DNA from: Litsea cubeba
Taxonomy: Eukaryota > Streptophyta > Magnoliopsida > Laurales > Lauraceae
Direction of reading: 5' to 3'
Assembly (NCBI GenBank): GCA_012931725.1
Contig: CM022951.1
Span: forward strand, 32,966,785 to 33,030,784
DNA length: 64,000 nt
The position numbers and the translations under genes are program-made. Under the pieces are notes generated by a model. The model was not told the origin of the DNA, did no database searches, and saw only the letters and a program-made list of their open reading frames with translations. How positions within the stretch are numbered: position 1 is the first letter of the stretch; each line of letters starts with the position of its first letter. Below, piece after piece: positions 46,434-57,718 of this stretch.

Positions 46434-47124
46434 ATGGCCACAGCAGAGCAACTCGTGCTTGAACTCAGCGACCCCAACCTGAGGGCAAATGCCCTCCTTG
46501 ATCTCTCCAAGGTCTTTGTTTCTTCCTTCCTTTCTTCCTTTTCTAATCGAAATCTGGGATTTCTTCGGTTCTCGTTTGATGGGGTGGTTTCAAAATGAAA
46601 TCTTTTCATTTGGAGCTAGATGGGATTGGGTATTTTCATATCTATTCAAACGGAGTTGATGTTGTTGTTCAGCCACATTTTGGGGGGGTTTGTAATGGTG
46701 GTTGGATATTTGTTGGTAAAGGAAGAATATTTGTTGATAAAGGAAGAATCTTGCAGGTTGATTTGAATTCCTCGGGTCATTTGATGGGGTGGTTTAAAAA
46801 TGGGAATTTTCATTTGGGGTTTGATGGGTTAGGGTATTTTTGGACTGATTCACAAGGAGTCGATGTTGTTCGGCCACATTTTGGTTTTTTTTAAATAGTA
46901 TCAGACGTAGTGAATACATTGTGTCGTTGGATGCTTTAGCACAATATTCCTTTTATGGTTATGATATCAAATTATGGTTTGTTTATTTATGAGATTTATA
47001 TGGATGAATCATGAACTTAGAGGCTTTTTTGTTTTCAATTTGTTTTTTAGAAAAAAGGGAGTTGTTTCAAGACCTTGCTCCAATGTTATGGCATTCTTTT
47101 GGCACTATTGCTGCTCTCTTACAG
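46434..47124 (+). pseudogene. CNOT9/RCD1 (CCR4-NOT subunit) gene fragment, exons 1-2
   Basis: An ATG at 46434 opens MATAEQLVLELSDPNLRANA, ending LLDLSK at 46511 before a GT donor. The second exon, 47051-47124, encodes the conserved REL-FQDLAPMLWHSFGTIAALLQ region and is followed by GT. CNOT9 is the Armadillo-repeat subunit of the CCR4-NOT deadenylase. The second exon starts with six A where the frame allows four, so splicing at this acceptor gives a frameshift. The remaining exons are absent; a DUF616 exon comes next instead. This fits capture of the gene's 5' end followed by decay. Confidence 0.85.
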
Positions 47125-47673
47125 GTTTGCTTTCTTTCTCATTGCTCCTCCAGATTTGAAAAAAAGAGGATATTCTATAATGTAACGTAGAAGTGATGGC
47201 CATTGTAATTATTTTCTTGCTGCAGTTGTTATCATAACTATTACTAATGAAACTTGATATTTTCAAATCCAATGGCATGTTTGTAGTTGACACTTTTCCC
47301 TGTAGTTGTTATGAAGCGAGTTGTTTCTTGCGCTTAAGTCATTTTCTTATCATTGAGAAAGTTTGAAATTTTGTTAGCGTTCACTCCCAAACTCTATATA
47401 CAATGCAATTTTTCTCAAAACAAGAAGTTGTTGTACATTTTTCTTTATACAATAAGGATTCATGTTTCAATGTATTGAGGCAAACCAAGAAAATCATGTG
47501 TTGTTCTCCTGTTTATGAAACTTGACTGTGTTTGCATTACTGTCTGCCTATACATTTAATCTTCCCATAATTCTAAGTTATTATTTGATCATCACATGGG
47601 CTCAAGAGCCTTTGAACTACCAGGCCATGCTATGATGTTTTTTATACTGTACACTATTCTTTATTAGGGCATG

Positions 47674-47828
47674 GATTTCAAAGGCAATGGAGCCCACATC
47701 TACTTATCTTAGTGTCCATTGATTTATATTGCAAAAGATTTCTATTTTCAGTGTCCATTGATTTATATTGCAAAAGATTTCTATTTTCACTAAGATAAGT
47801 AGATGTGGGCTCCATTGCCTTTGAAATC
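47674..47828. repeat. Perfect 41-bp inverted repeat around a 39-bp tandem duplication
   Basis: Arms 47674-47714 and 47788-47828 are exact reverse complements. The loop holds two identical 39-bp copies (47711-47749 and 47750-47788). Confidence 0.95.
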
Positions 47829-48630
47829 ATACTCTTGTAATGTATTGGCATGGTTACGGGGAGATGAGCTTTTGAAAGAAAAAAATTTATATAAAGGGTG
47901 CCTTCTACATGCTTGTATAACAGAGAATAAAAGTTCGGGGAAATTGAAGAGAAAATGCATTTCAAGAATGTGGAAACAGCTCTAGATAAACAAGCGCCCA
48001 TTTTGTATCCCATCCACATGCATATGGAAAGGCCCACACCAATTTGATATTGAGTTCTAAAAAACCACCATCTTGATCTGTTTTGCTCATTTGCAATTTG
48101 CATGATACTGTTGGACTGGTTATCTAAGGGTCATTTTGGATGATGAGAAGAAGTTGATTAATTGATAGAGAAATGGAGAAAGCTGTCCTCTGTTCAAAAA
48201 TTTGTTTTCCTCATTTTCCTTGATAATTTTTCTTTCTTCATTGGTCAATTCTGATTTGGTGTCAGTCAGATACTCACATTCTAACTTCTTGAGATATCTG
48301 TATGGTAACTTGTAATTACTTTTGTTAAAATCCTCATCTAAATACCCACCTATTTTAAAGACTATAATAATGTTTGTTCAAATGTTAGTGGGTCATGTCC
48401 TATTTTACCATGCACTCAGTGTAAGAAATTCTTTAAAGATGAACCATTAGTAGTAGATGTTGTTGCTCATAATTCAGTTTCTATATTTCATTTCAATAGC
48501 ACAGTTGCATAAGATGCACACATATTCTAATATGTTATCTATCTACTTCCAGTTCATCCTCTAAAGTATTTTAAAATGGCATCTTGAGGCAGGTACCTTA
48601 GTAAGTTATGGTCTTATGTTTATTTGGCAG

Positions 48631-48734
48631 GTCCCTAAGCTTCTACTGCACAGAATTTTTTCCAATGCCCGGTTCTCTATATGGATTGATGGAAAGCTTG
48701 AACTTGTAGTGGATCCATATCAAATTCTAGAAAG
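48631..48734 (+). pseudogene. Single exon of a DUF616 (MUCI70/TOD1-like) glycosyltransferase gene
   Basis: An acceptor TTTGGCAG at 48630 and donor GT at 48735 bound an exon reading VPKLLLHRIFSNARFSIWID then GKLELVVDPYQILER. I recognise this as the conserved core of plant DUF616 proteins, Golgi enzymes linked to pectin and mucilage synthesis. Flanking exons are absent within 10 kb, so it is a captured fragment. Confidence 0.75.
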
Positions 48735-50037
48735 GTACATTTTGCAAAAGATCTTTGTTTCCCTACAAACCTTATATGAATTTCATGTATGACCAATATT
48801 GTAGTGTTTTACTGATTTAAATGAAAGCAGAACTACCATATGGCCCTAAGAATGTGTTGTAGACACATGTTAAAGAAAGCCCACCTTCCATATATTGGGT
48901 TTCACTTTCTCATTGGAAACACCCCCCCTACTCTTTTTTTTTTCCGCTGCTGCTGCTGGTTTTTGTGTGTGCGTTGGGGGTTGGAGCGTAGTGTCGTATT
49001 GGTATTTGGTATACCTAACTTATCATAGTCTACCCTTAGGCTATTTTTTTTCTATTAGGGACTGGATTTGATACCCCTTGTGGACTGAGTTTCGGCTAGA
49101 TTTATTAATTCAATTGCCTTTGGCTTGTGGGCCCTCCAATTTGCATCAGAATGCATGAAGAAAGTAGGGTTGGTAGGTGATTCTTTCAGAAATGAGGAGC
49201 ATTCTGTGAAATAGATGTATGAAATGTGGAAGGTCGGGTTGGCTACTTGGTTGGTTACAAGATAAGATTTCATGGGGTTTGCATTTTGGATGTCTTAACC
49301 GAGTGGGTATGGTGGCTAGCAAGTTTGAACAAAAACCTGTTTGTAGAGTAGTGACTTTTATTTAGATTTGACTGTTACGATTGCGCTCTGTGGACTATCT
49401 TTGTTATAATTTTTTTTTTTTTTGTTATTTAAAGTCTCACACATCCATTATTGTGTCTTACCACAACTACTTCTATCTAATCCTAGAATGGTGGTGATCC
49501 ATAAGCTGCATGCATCAAAGTTTGCAAGCTTTGAGAGGCCATGACAAGATCTTTCTTATGATTGAAGACGTTATCATGACATTGGTCGACAAAGAGGAAG
49601 GTGGAAGAAGTATGAAGAATATCAAAATCAAGACAACTCTTTTAAAAGAAGAATACAGCACGTGATGGGAGATGGTGGAAACCAGAGCATTGGAGCCAAT
49701 GTCAATGACTCTTGATTTGTAAGGGTTTGTGTACATATAAGAATTTCTATAGATATGAGCTGCGCAATATTTTGTGTAAAATTGAGTGATGCTGGCTACA
49801 CTCATATTTTGAGTGTCTGAATGTAATTTGTATGGATTTTATTCTATTAATATATAATGATGTATGTCGAGCTGTTGTATAGTTTATTTATCAAATGTGC
49901 AAGATGTGTTGGGATATTTGCAATTTGGTATTCTTGGTAACCTCCATGAGTCTTTTTAATTGTTTATGTATCTCAATATATAGTCAGGGCTAATCTCGTT
50001 TCTGGGAGCAAAAAAAGGAACAAAAAACTCTAAAGAT
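48735..50037. other. Pack-MULE interior, no gene seen
   Basis: AT-rich sequence with short homopolymer runs. No coding match on either strand. Confidence 0.5.
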
Positions 50038-53000
50038 CGTAACGATATCGTTATAAAAAACTTTATAGAAAAAGCCGAGCCTTTTTCCAGAGTGCCCAAA
50101 GGTTCGAACCATCATTTTAAGGGTTTGAACCTTCTCTTGCTGCCCTTCCGGAGCCAATTTCCAGAGAGCACAAAGGTTCGAACCCTCAATCGAGAGGGTT
50201 CGAACCTTTGGAGCCTGCCCTTTTTGGGATGTCAGTCTCATGATTCGTTAAAAGAGAAACCAATTGAATCTGCTTTAGGAACTGAAAACTGGCAATAAGT
50301 GCAAGCGCCCGAATCTTCACACGGTGAACATAGTAAAGAACCAAAATCTTCAATAATTGCAGATGGGATGATCTATAGATGGTTTTTAGGGGGGGGAATC
50401 TTTAAGAACTTGAATTCCTACTCATACGAACTTGAATTTTGTGCCCGATATTATTTTTTTATAATGATATCGTTACCAAATTTTATAGTTTCTTCATCCA
50501 TTTTTTGTGTCCAACAAGAAAATAATGGTGAATTTATATTGAGATGCAGAAACAATAAGAAAGACTCACGATTTCACTCAATATCTAGTTTTCAAGATTT
50601 TCTGATAATGATATCGTTACTATTATTTATAGATTCTTCATCTATTTTTTGTATCGAACAACTAAATGACAATGGCTTTATATTGAGAACCATAAAGGTT
50701 TGAACCCTAAACAGGGGTTCTCGGACATGTTTTCAAGAAAACAGTAGATCTGAACCCACTTGGTTGAAAAAGTGCACCAGTGCAAACCTAACCAAAGGCG
50801 ATTGTTTCCGTAAAAAAAAAATACAGATTTAGAGTGTGCCATATGTTCTTTGAAACTCCAAAATTTCAGCCAGAAACTCCATCGGGAAGTGGACTAACCA
50901 GTCCCCTAAACGGGGGTACCCGGACATGCTTTCAAGAAAACAGCAAATCTGAACCCACTTGGTTGAAAAAGTGCGCGAGTGCAAAACTAACCAAATGCGA
51001 TTGTTTTCGCCCAAAAAAATACAGATTTAGAGTGTACCATATGGTCTTTGGAACCCCAGAATTTCAGACAGAAACTCCATCGGGAAGTGGACTAACCAGC
51101 CCCCTAAACAGGGGTACTCGGACAAGTAAAAAAAAAAAAAGGTGTTAGCGAATCCCAAAGGTTCGAACCCTTAATGTAAGGGTTCGAACCTTAGTGGTCT
51201 CTGGGATTTGGCCCAGAAGGGTTACGAAGCAAAGGTTCGAACCCTTACTGTAAGGGTTCGAACCTTTGGGATTTGCCAATACTTTTTTTTTTTTTAGCTT
51301 GCCGAGTACCCCTGTTTAAGGGGTTGGTTAGTCCACTTCCGGATAGAGTTTCTGGCTGATATTCTCGGGTTTCAAAGACCATATGGCACACTCTAAATCT
51401 GCACTTTTTTTGGACGGAAACAATTGCGTTTGGTTAGTTTTGCACTCGCGCATTTTTTCAACCAAGTGGGTTCAGATCTGTTGTTTTCTTGAAAACATGT
51501 CCGAGTACTCCTGTTTAGGGGGCTAGTTAGTCCACTTCCGGATGGAGTTTCTGGCTGAAATTTTGGGGTTTCAAAGACCATATGGCACACTCTAAATATG
51601 CACTTTTTTGGATGGAAACAATCGTGTTTGGATAGTTTTGCACTCACGCACTTTTTCAACCAAGTGGGTTCATGAAAGAGAGTTTCTGTCCAAATTGATT
51701 CTATACTACTGAAGTATCTTCTAATTGGGGAGAGTCTAAGAAGTCCTTATAGAAGTGTATATAGTAATGAATGTATATGTCCATTTTCTGCTATGTTTTG
51801 AATGTTCGTATTGTTCGTATTGTATATAGCATTGGAACGAGGAACTTTTATGCTTCAATAGAACTATGGAGACCCATAAATATTGGAACCTTCAAGTTAC
51901 TACCTCAATGTGCCAAATTCTAGAAAGCCAGAAGGTTCGAGCCCTCGTTATGAGGGTTCGAACCTTCACTTGACTGCCTTTCTGGGCCAAATTCCAGGGA
52001 GCCCGACGGTTCAAACTATACCTATTAGAAAAATGCATTTCTGAGCCAAATCCGTGAGCCTTTCCCTCTGTTTATGCACCCCATTATAAAGTCATTGTCA
52101 TTTTATTGTTGGAGACAAAATATGGGCGAAGAACCTATAAATAATTGTAATGATATCATTATCAGAAAATTTTTGAAAACTAGATTTTGAGTGAAATCGT
52201 GAGTCTTTCTTATTGTTTATGCATCTCAATATAAAGTCACCATTATTTTCTTGTTGGACACAAAAAATGGATGAATAAATTATAAATGATGGTAACGATA
52301 TCGTTATCAAAATAATGTCGAGCACAAATTTAAGTTCGTATGAGTAGGAATTCAAGTTTATATAATATTGGGCCTATGATTTTATCTTAATACGCTGATT
52401 TATCCCCTATTCTTTTGTTTCCTAATCATATTTTTTATGGTCGGTGAGAGATGACACCCATCATGTCTTTGTAATTTTGTACTGTGATGTTCCACCTTTT
52501 TTTTACTAATTTTGTCTGTGTATGCAAACACTCTTTCTTAGTGTATGTGTGTATGCAAACCCTTGGTTGACCACTTGCATGTAGTTAGTGTGGTTGTCTC
52601 CATTCTTCTTTGACCTGTTTCCTTTTTTTGAGTTTAAGTCCATAGAATATGTACTGTTGGAAACCATTGGGTGGCCACTTTTAAGTGATTATTGTGTGTG
52701 CAAGCTATCATTCAAGAGAAGATATCGTGAACTTCACTGGATTTATTTAAATGTAATGGTGAAATTAATTCTCATCCTCTTCTTTATTTAGAACTGTAAG
52801 ATCCGCTCATCCTTATACATGAGAAGAAAATCTAGAGAAAAATGTAGTGGTGAAAGTACTTCTCATCCTCTACTTTATTTAAACTGGTACCGGTTTCTGT
52901 CATCAGCTGAAAGCTATCTTTATCAATAGAAAAAGCTGGCAGTCTAACATTTCACTTTTGAGAAAATGGCTCAGGTTGTGCAGGACTTGAAGGTTCGAAC

Positions 53001-53830
53001 CCTCATCTTGAGGGTTTAAACCATTGGTCTGTCTAGAACCTTTTTATAGCTTTTGCGCCCATTTTTTGTACAGGACTCGGCCATCCATTATTGTTTCAAT
53101 TTCAGTAGCTGGATGCAAAAGTCAAAAAGCACCCTTTATTTACATGCCTTTCCAATACAATTCCTTGGATACATCTGAAACTCCAATGCAGTGTGGACAT
53201 TCATTCAAATAGGTCCATCATTTAAAACAGGTCACAATTATTATAAGAATTCATAATCATTTGAATTCCAGAAAAATAAATAAGATCACAAATTCAGATT
53301 TCACATTCAGAGTACTCATTTAGATTGACACCTATCAGGAACATTCAGATTTCATTGGGAAAAAACCACCATTCCACCATCCACCATTCAGAAAAAAAAA
53401 ATTTCATTCCACCACCCACCATTTCAACATTCAACAGCTTTAATCTAGGAAAACTTTCTTTAGTACAAGTTTCAATTACAAATGTAGTATTCCAACATCC
53501 CAACATCATTATAACATCATTACATTCCAACACTAACATCCAAACATGTCTTTACAAGGCATTCAATTATCATAACATCCAAACACCATCACTCCATGTC
53601 TATGATGTAAATAACATGAAGATACATAAACAACAATGACTTTATATTGTTGATGTAAATACTCTTTATCTATCACATACCAAATGGCAATGACTTTATA
53701 TTGAGATACATAAACAACATTAAAGACTCATGTATTTTACCTGGGATTGTATTTTCAAAATATTCTGATAACGATATCGTTACCATTATTTACACCTTCT
53801 TTGTCCTTCTCGGGTATCAAACAAGCAACT
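50038..53830. repeat. Cluster of palindromic and inverted repeats (possible foldback-type insertion)
   Basis: Three repeat kinds are interleaved. (1) Hairpins with GGTTCGAACC arms at 50099-50132, 50171-50210, 51158-51192, 51231-51267, 51931-51967 and 52990-53022. (2) A 199-bp direct repeat at 50701-51120, found inverted at 51300-51675. (3) A 150-bp-class unit with ATGATATCGTTAC near 50461, 50608, 52150 (inverted), 52290 (inverted) and 53768. The block near 50404 (AACTTGAATTCCTACTC) recurs inverted near 52355. No coding sequence. Confidence 0.8.
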
Positions 53831-54884
53831 AGCAAAGAATTTGTATTAAGATACATAAACACTGATGTGCCATCACTAAAAAAATCTTACATGAAAAGAA
53901 TAAGATGGTATTCTTGTCTAAAAGGGTAAGAATAAGATGGTATTCGCGTCTAAAAGGGTGTTGCTTTCCCCACTTTTGAACTCATCTCACATCACTATAA
54001 TAATCAGGATTTGGTTTGAATGTGGTAGTGTTGAGAAGACCATAGTTTCTTCTAACTAAGCTTTGTCTGCAATAAGTCTTGGTATCATATTTTGATGCAA
54101 TGCCCAATTGATCCAAGTACCTGACAGTGAAATACACAATCAAGTCTGAATGAAAGATCTCTTAGACCCCAAAAACCACAAAATGATCAAAATGACTAAT
54201 GGCCAGGAACGTGTAAATTCCTGGTTTTAGAGGATGCATTTACACTGAATTTTATAGAAGCATTGACCATTATTTTCCAAAACATTAAAATTGTGTTACT
54301 AGTATGGCATTCTTAAAAATCATCAAAAGAAAAAGGTGTGGCAATTGCAGTTTGACTACTCTCAGATGATGATAATGATTATTTTTTGCTACAAGAAGTC
54401 ATACTTGAATGCTAGTTTGCCTCAGCTCAATATTGAAGGGAGGTGGTTCTCCACTTATATGTCCAATTATATAAACAAGTTCATTTTCTTTAAGATGGCA
54501 GGCAGCAATTTGTGCCAAATCACCTTCAAAGACCATTGGAATCCTGGTTTAGAGAGAGAGAGAGAGAGATAGAGGGAAATCCACAAATAAATAGAGATCT
54601 GAGCAAAAGTAATCAGATAAAGAAGATGAACGCATTAAGCATCTATGTTTTCAAGCAATTTAAAGAAGCTTAGGGTCTTTAAATGAGAAGTGGACAAAAC
54701 AGAGGCTAAGGAAAATGTCCACGGATCAAATTTGACAATTGCATTTTGAAGAATGATTTAATACAAAATATATATTACTTCTAACACTTCTTTCATCATT
54801 GATCTTCAATGCCTCAGTACATACATCTAATAAGACCCAATTAGGTTGATTTTGGGATATCCCGTATCCATACACAGGTCCTGG

Positions 54885-54970
<86 letters not shown>

Positions 54971-56222
54971 TCTCCATAGTTGTTATCTAATAACACTCAT
55001 GTCATGTAAATGGTACCAAGAAGAAAACGTTTTAGTATTTGGTCATCTTTGAGTCGAGTTTTACTCAAGCTCAAACTCAATATGCATTGCAAAGTAGAGG
55101 TACAACATTGCACGGTTGGGCCTTATTTCTAGTAAAGCCTGCACTCGAGCTTGAGCTTGAGATCAATTAGTACTATCAAGCCAAGCTCAACTTAATTCAA
55201 GCCATGCTCATGCTGGGGTTAGCTCAGCTTGGCTATAGATCAAGGTAGCTTGTTTAATGTTCAAGCAAAGCTCAAGTCAAGCTACCTCTTGCTCTCAAGT
55301 TCACATGCAAACACTATTAGATCCTACAGTTTCAGGGAGAAAATTATAACAAATCACAAGTTTACAAGTACTTGATCAAAAACCAACACTATCACAACAA
55401 TTTCTACATGAATCTAATCAATCAATGATATGAGATGACATAACAAATTTAGGAACGACAAATAAAAGTTCCACAAACCATGAAACTGACACCTTCATGT
55501 AAGAAAATGGAGGAATGACAGACCAATATAACCTCTAGGTAAATTTCCAATATTATGTCATGAGGCAATGTCCAATATTACGACCAACATATTATAAGAT
55601 AAATGTCTAAACCTGCTGCTTAACCCACCATCAAATCCTTTCGAAATTTCTTTTTTTTCCCTCAACATGTGCCCCGACCTTCAGTTGCCAGCAGCCATTG
55701 ACCATTGTACAAACTTCATCGATTTTCATTTTTTTTATGGGATCTATGAACTTTCTTTTGAAAGATCAGTTGACTACACCCTGTGTGACCTTGTGGTTGT
55801 GTGAGTGAGTACACTTTGATTTTCCAACTTCACTGCATGCAATACCTTAGTCATTCATTAGGAGGGGGTCATCATTAACATGCTCAGGACCAATAACAAT
55901 AACAAAGATGATCATGCGTGCACACCGAATGTTGGACACTAGTTTTCTTAATCCTGACTGTCAATTTTTATCATACAAAACTTCCCCCTTGATGAAATGG
56001 AAAAGCCCAATTTACAGATGGGGTCATATTCACAACATCTCCCACCAGAGCTTCAAAAGACACATCAATCCATATCAGACTATCCCCTTTTTGCCTTTCC
56101 CATGATTGAGTTCCAATATCACATTTCCACAGAGAAATTGAAAAAAAAAAAAACCAAAGAATTCACATCTAAAGACAGAATCAACAATAGAAAGAGATAA
56201 ATAAAAAACAAGAGCAAGTCGC
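53831..56222. other. Pack-MULE interior with microsatellites, no gene seen
   Basis: A GA run lies at 54550-54571 and a long CT run at 54888-54974. Near 55050-55320 there are many CAAGCTC/AGCTCAA phrases, a low-complexity repeat. No coding match. Confidence 0.6.
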
Positions 56223-56224
56223 AC

Positions 56225-56601
56225 CATAGCTGCGGAAAGTCAGCCGTCTTCTCCTGCTTCAGTACAGAGACGGCCCATAACCGGCCGTCGGGAGCCACAT
56301 CGAGCAGGACGGGAATTGCGACGGAGCCAATGAGGTGCACTGAATTGGCGACCTTTGGCTGCCAAGGGATCTCTTCAGGATGCGGCCAGTCGGCGGAAGC
56401 CGGCGGAGAGGGTTTGGGCACCGGTGGGGCATCGGTGCCAGCTTCAATAGACCCTTTGGTGTCCGGAGTGGGAATCGGAGATTCGAGTTTGGGTTTCTGA
56501 TGCCATCCAGGAGGTTTTGTGGCAATTGTAGAGAGATTGGAGGATTGGAAAAGGGAGAGAGAGCAAAAGAGAGATCGATTTTTGGAAATGTAAATGAGCA
56601 A
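56225..56601 (-). pseudogene. OSB-type organellar single-stranded DNA-binding protein, first-exon fragment
   Basis: The minus frame has a Ser-rich N-terminus (SLFQSSNLSTIATKPPGW), a Pro-rich linker, then EIPWQPKVANSVHLIGSV, VAPDGRLWAVSV and KTADFPQLW. The latter is the start of the OB-fold typical of plant OSB proteins, which bind organellar ssDNA and limit recombination. It ends at a possible GT donor (56224-56223). Later exons are missing up to the CT repeats, and orientation is opposite to the other captured fragments. Confidence 0.72.
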
Positions 56602-56756
56602 TCAGAATGTGAAATCCAGAATGAGCTTTTTATAGCTTTTATAGCAGAATGAACAGTGAAGAAGAGATCCAGAATGGAAGAATATTGCTGCTATGCAGAA
56701 TCTTTAGGGAAGGAAGGAGAACAAATCATTCTGTGGAAATAGGGTTTGATATAAAA

Positions 56757-56889
56757 GACGATGTCGTTCGATAAGGAAGGGGTAAAACCGTCCAAAATCA
56801 ACGTACGAATACTAAAATGGGCATTTGAATGTATTTGTATTTAAATTCATATAATACGAGTATAAGGACACTTTTTTGGTAAAAATCCC
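56757..56889. repeat. Right terminal inverted repeat of the Pack-MULE candidate
   Basis: Reverse complement partner of 45989-46121, same 133-bp length. Confidence 0.88.
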
Positions 56890-57477
56890 AAAAAACTTCA
56901 TTTGGGCAGAAAACTCTCTAGAAATGATGGGTTTTTGAAATGATGCTATAATTTATTTTATTTTTTTAGGAGTTCCTTGGCACCACGTTGTTTGCTATTC
57001 TCACCGCATTTCTCTCCACATCAATGTACAAAATAGGTTTTTTAACAGTTTTTTTTTGTTTGCACCCATCAATATACCGAAATCACCCCTTTCATTTACA
57101 ACTCATCTCATCACTTCTCTTCTCTTCCCACACATCTTCACCATCGTTTTCTCTCATCTCTATTGAAACTTTCATCAGAGAAACTCTTCTTCTATCCATT
57201 TCGACCCACATTCTGGCTGGAAGATTAGCTCAGTGAAAGGATACAAGCACATAAGGAAGAAAGGAAGAAGCTATTGTTGTAGTCACCTCCATTTTAGTCA
57301 AAGGTATCGCCTTCCTTCTTCCCCATTGTCATTGTGTTATTTTCTCAAATAGGTCATTGTAGCAACTATTGTGTGCATCTTAATATGTTCAAAGGGACAT
57401 AGTCACACGTCTTATTCGCTCAAAAATGATTTTTCTGCACTAGTTGCAGTTGTTCAATCTTTTTTTTTTCATTGTCG

Positions 57478-57665
57478 CGATATGTTCGGTTCTGAAACTT
57501 CGAACATTACCCAAATGTTCGAATATATAATTTCGAACATTTAAAGAATGTTCGGATTCTAAAGTTCGTGCATTCCAGAAATGTTCGGCACATAATGTTC
57601 GAACATTTCAGGAATGTTCGTATATTACATGCCGAACATTTCTGACTTGTTCGAACGCACAGAAC
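57478..57665. repeat. TTCGAACAT/ATGTTCGAA-rich block, left
   Basis: About eleven copies of a half-palindrome core (ATGTTCG or its complement CGAACAT) in both orientations within 190 bp upstream of the plant-mobile-domain ATG. A similar block is at 62937-63130. Confidence 0.85.
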
Positions 57666-57718
57666 CGAACACTTGTAAAAAATTTTAATTTAATCACTCT
57701 TTTTCTAATGTTTCAGAA

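Larger units (their letters stand above)
45989..56889. mobile_element. Candidate Pack-MULE carrying fragments of three host genes (10.9 kb)
   Basis: The left end GGGATTTTTACCAAAAAAGT is repeated inverted at the right end with 22 bp perfect. The repeat continues diverged to the phrase CGAACGACATCGTC on both sides, giving two 133-bp terminal inverted repeats. Inside lie intron-containing fragments of CNOT9 and a DUF616 gene on plus and of an OSB gene on minus. No transposase is present. The long G-starting repeats and captured genomic exons fit a Pack-MULE. The 9-bp flanks (AGAAAATAA and AAAAAACTT) do not match, so a duplication is not shown. Its size suggests later insertions in the interior. 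Confidence 0.7.

Noticed and set aside
51158..51267. Possible tRNA genes from the GGTTCGAACC T-arm-like motif
   Set aside because: No A-box, acceptor stem or anticodon arm; the motif is part of perfect simple hairpins.
57478..57665. CRISPR-like appearance of the ATGTTCG-rich block
   Set aside because: Spacing is irregular, orientation alternates and the host is a plant; it fits transposon subterminal repeats.
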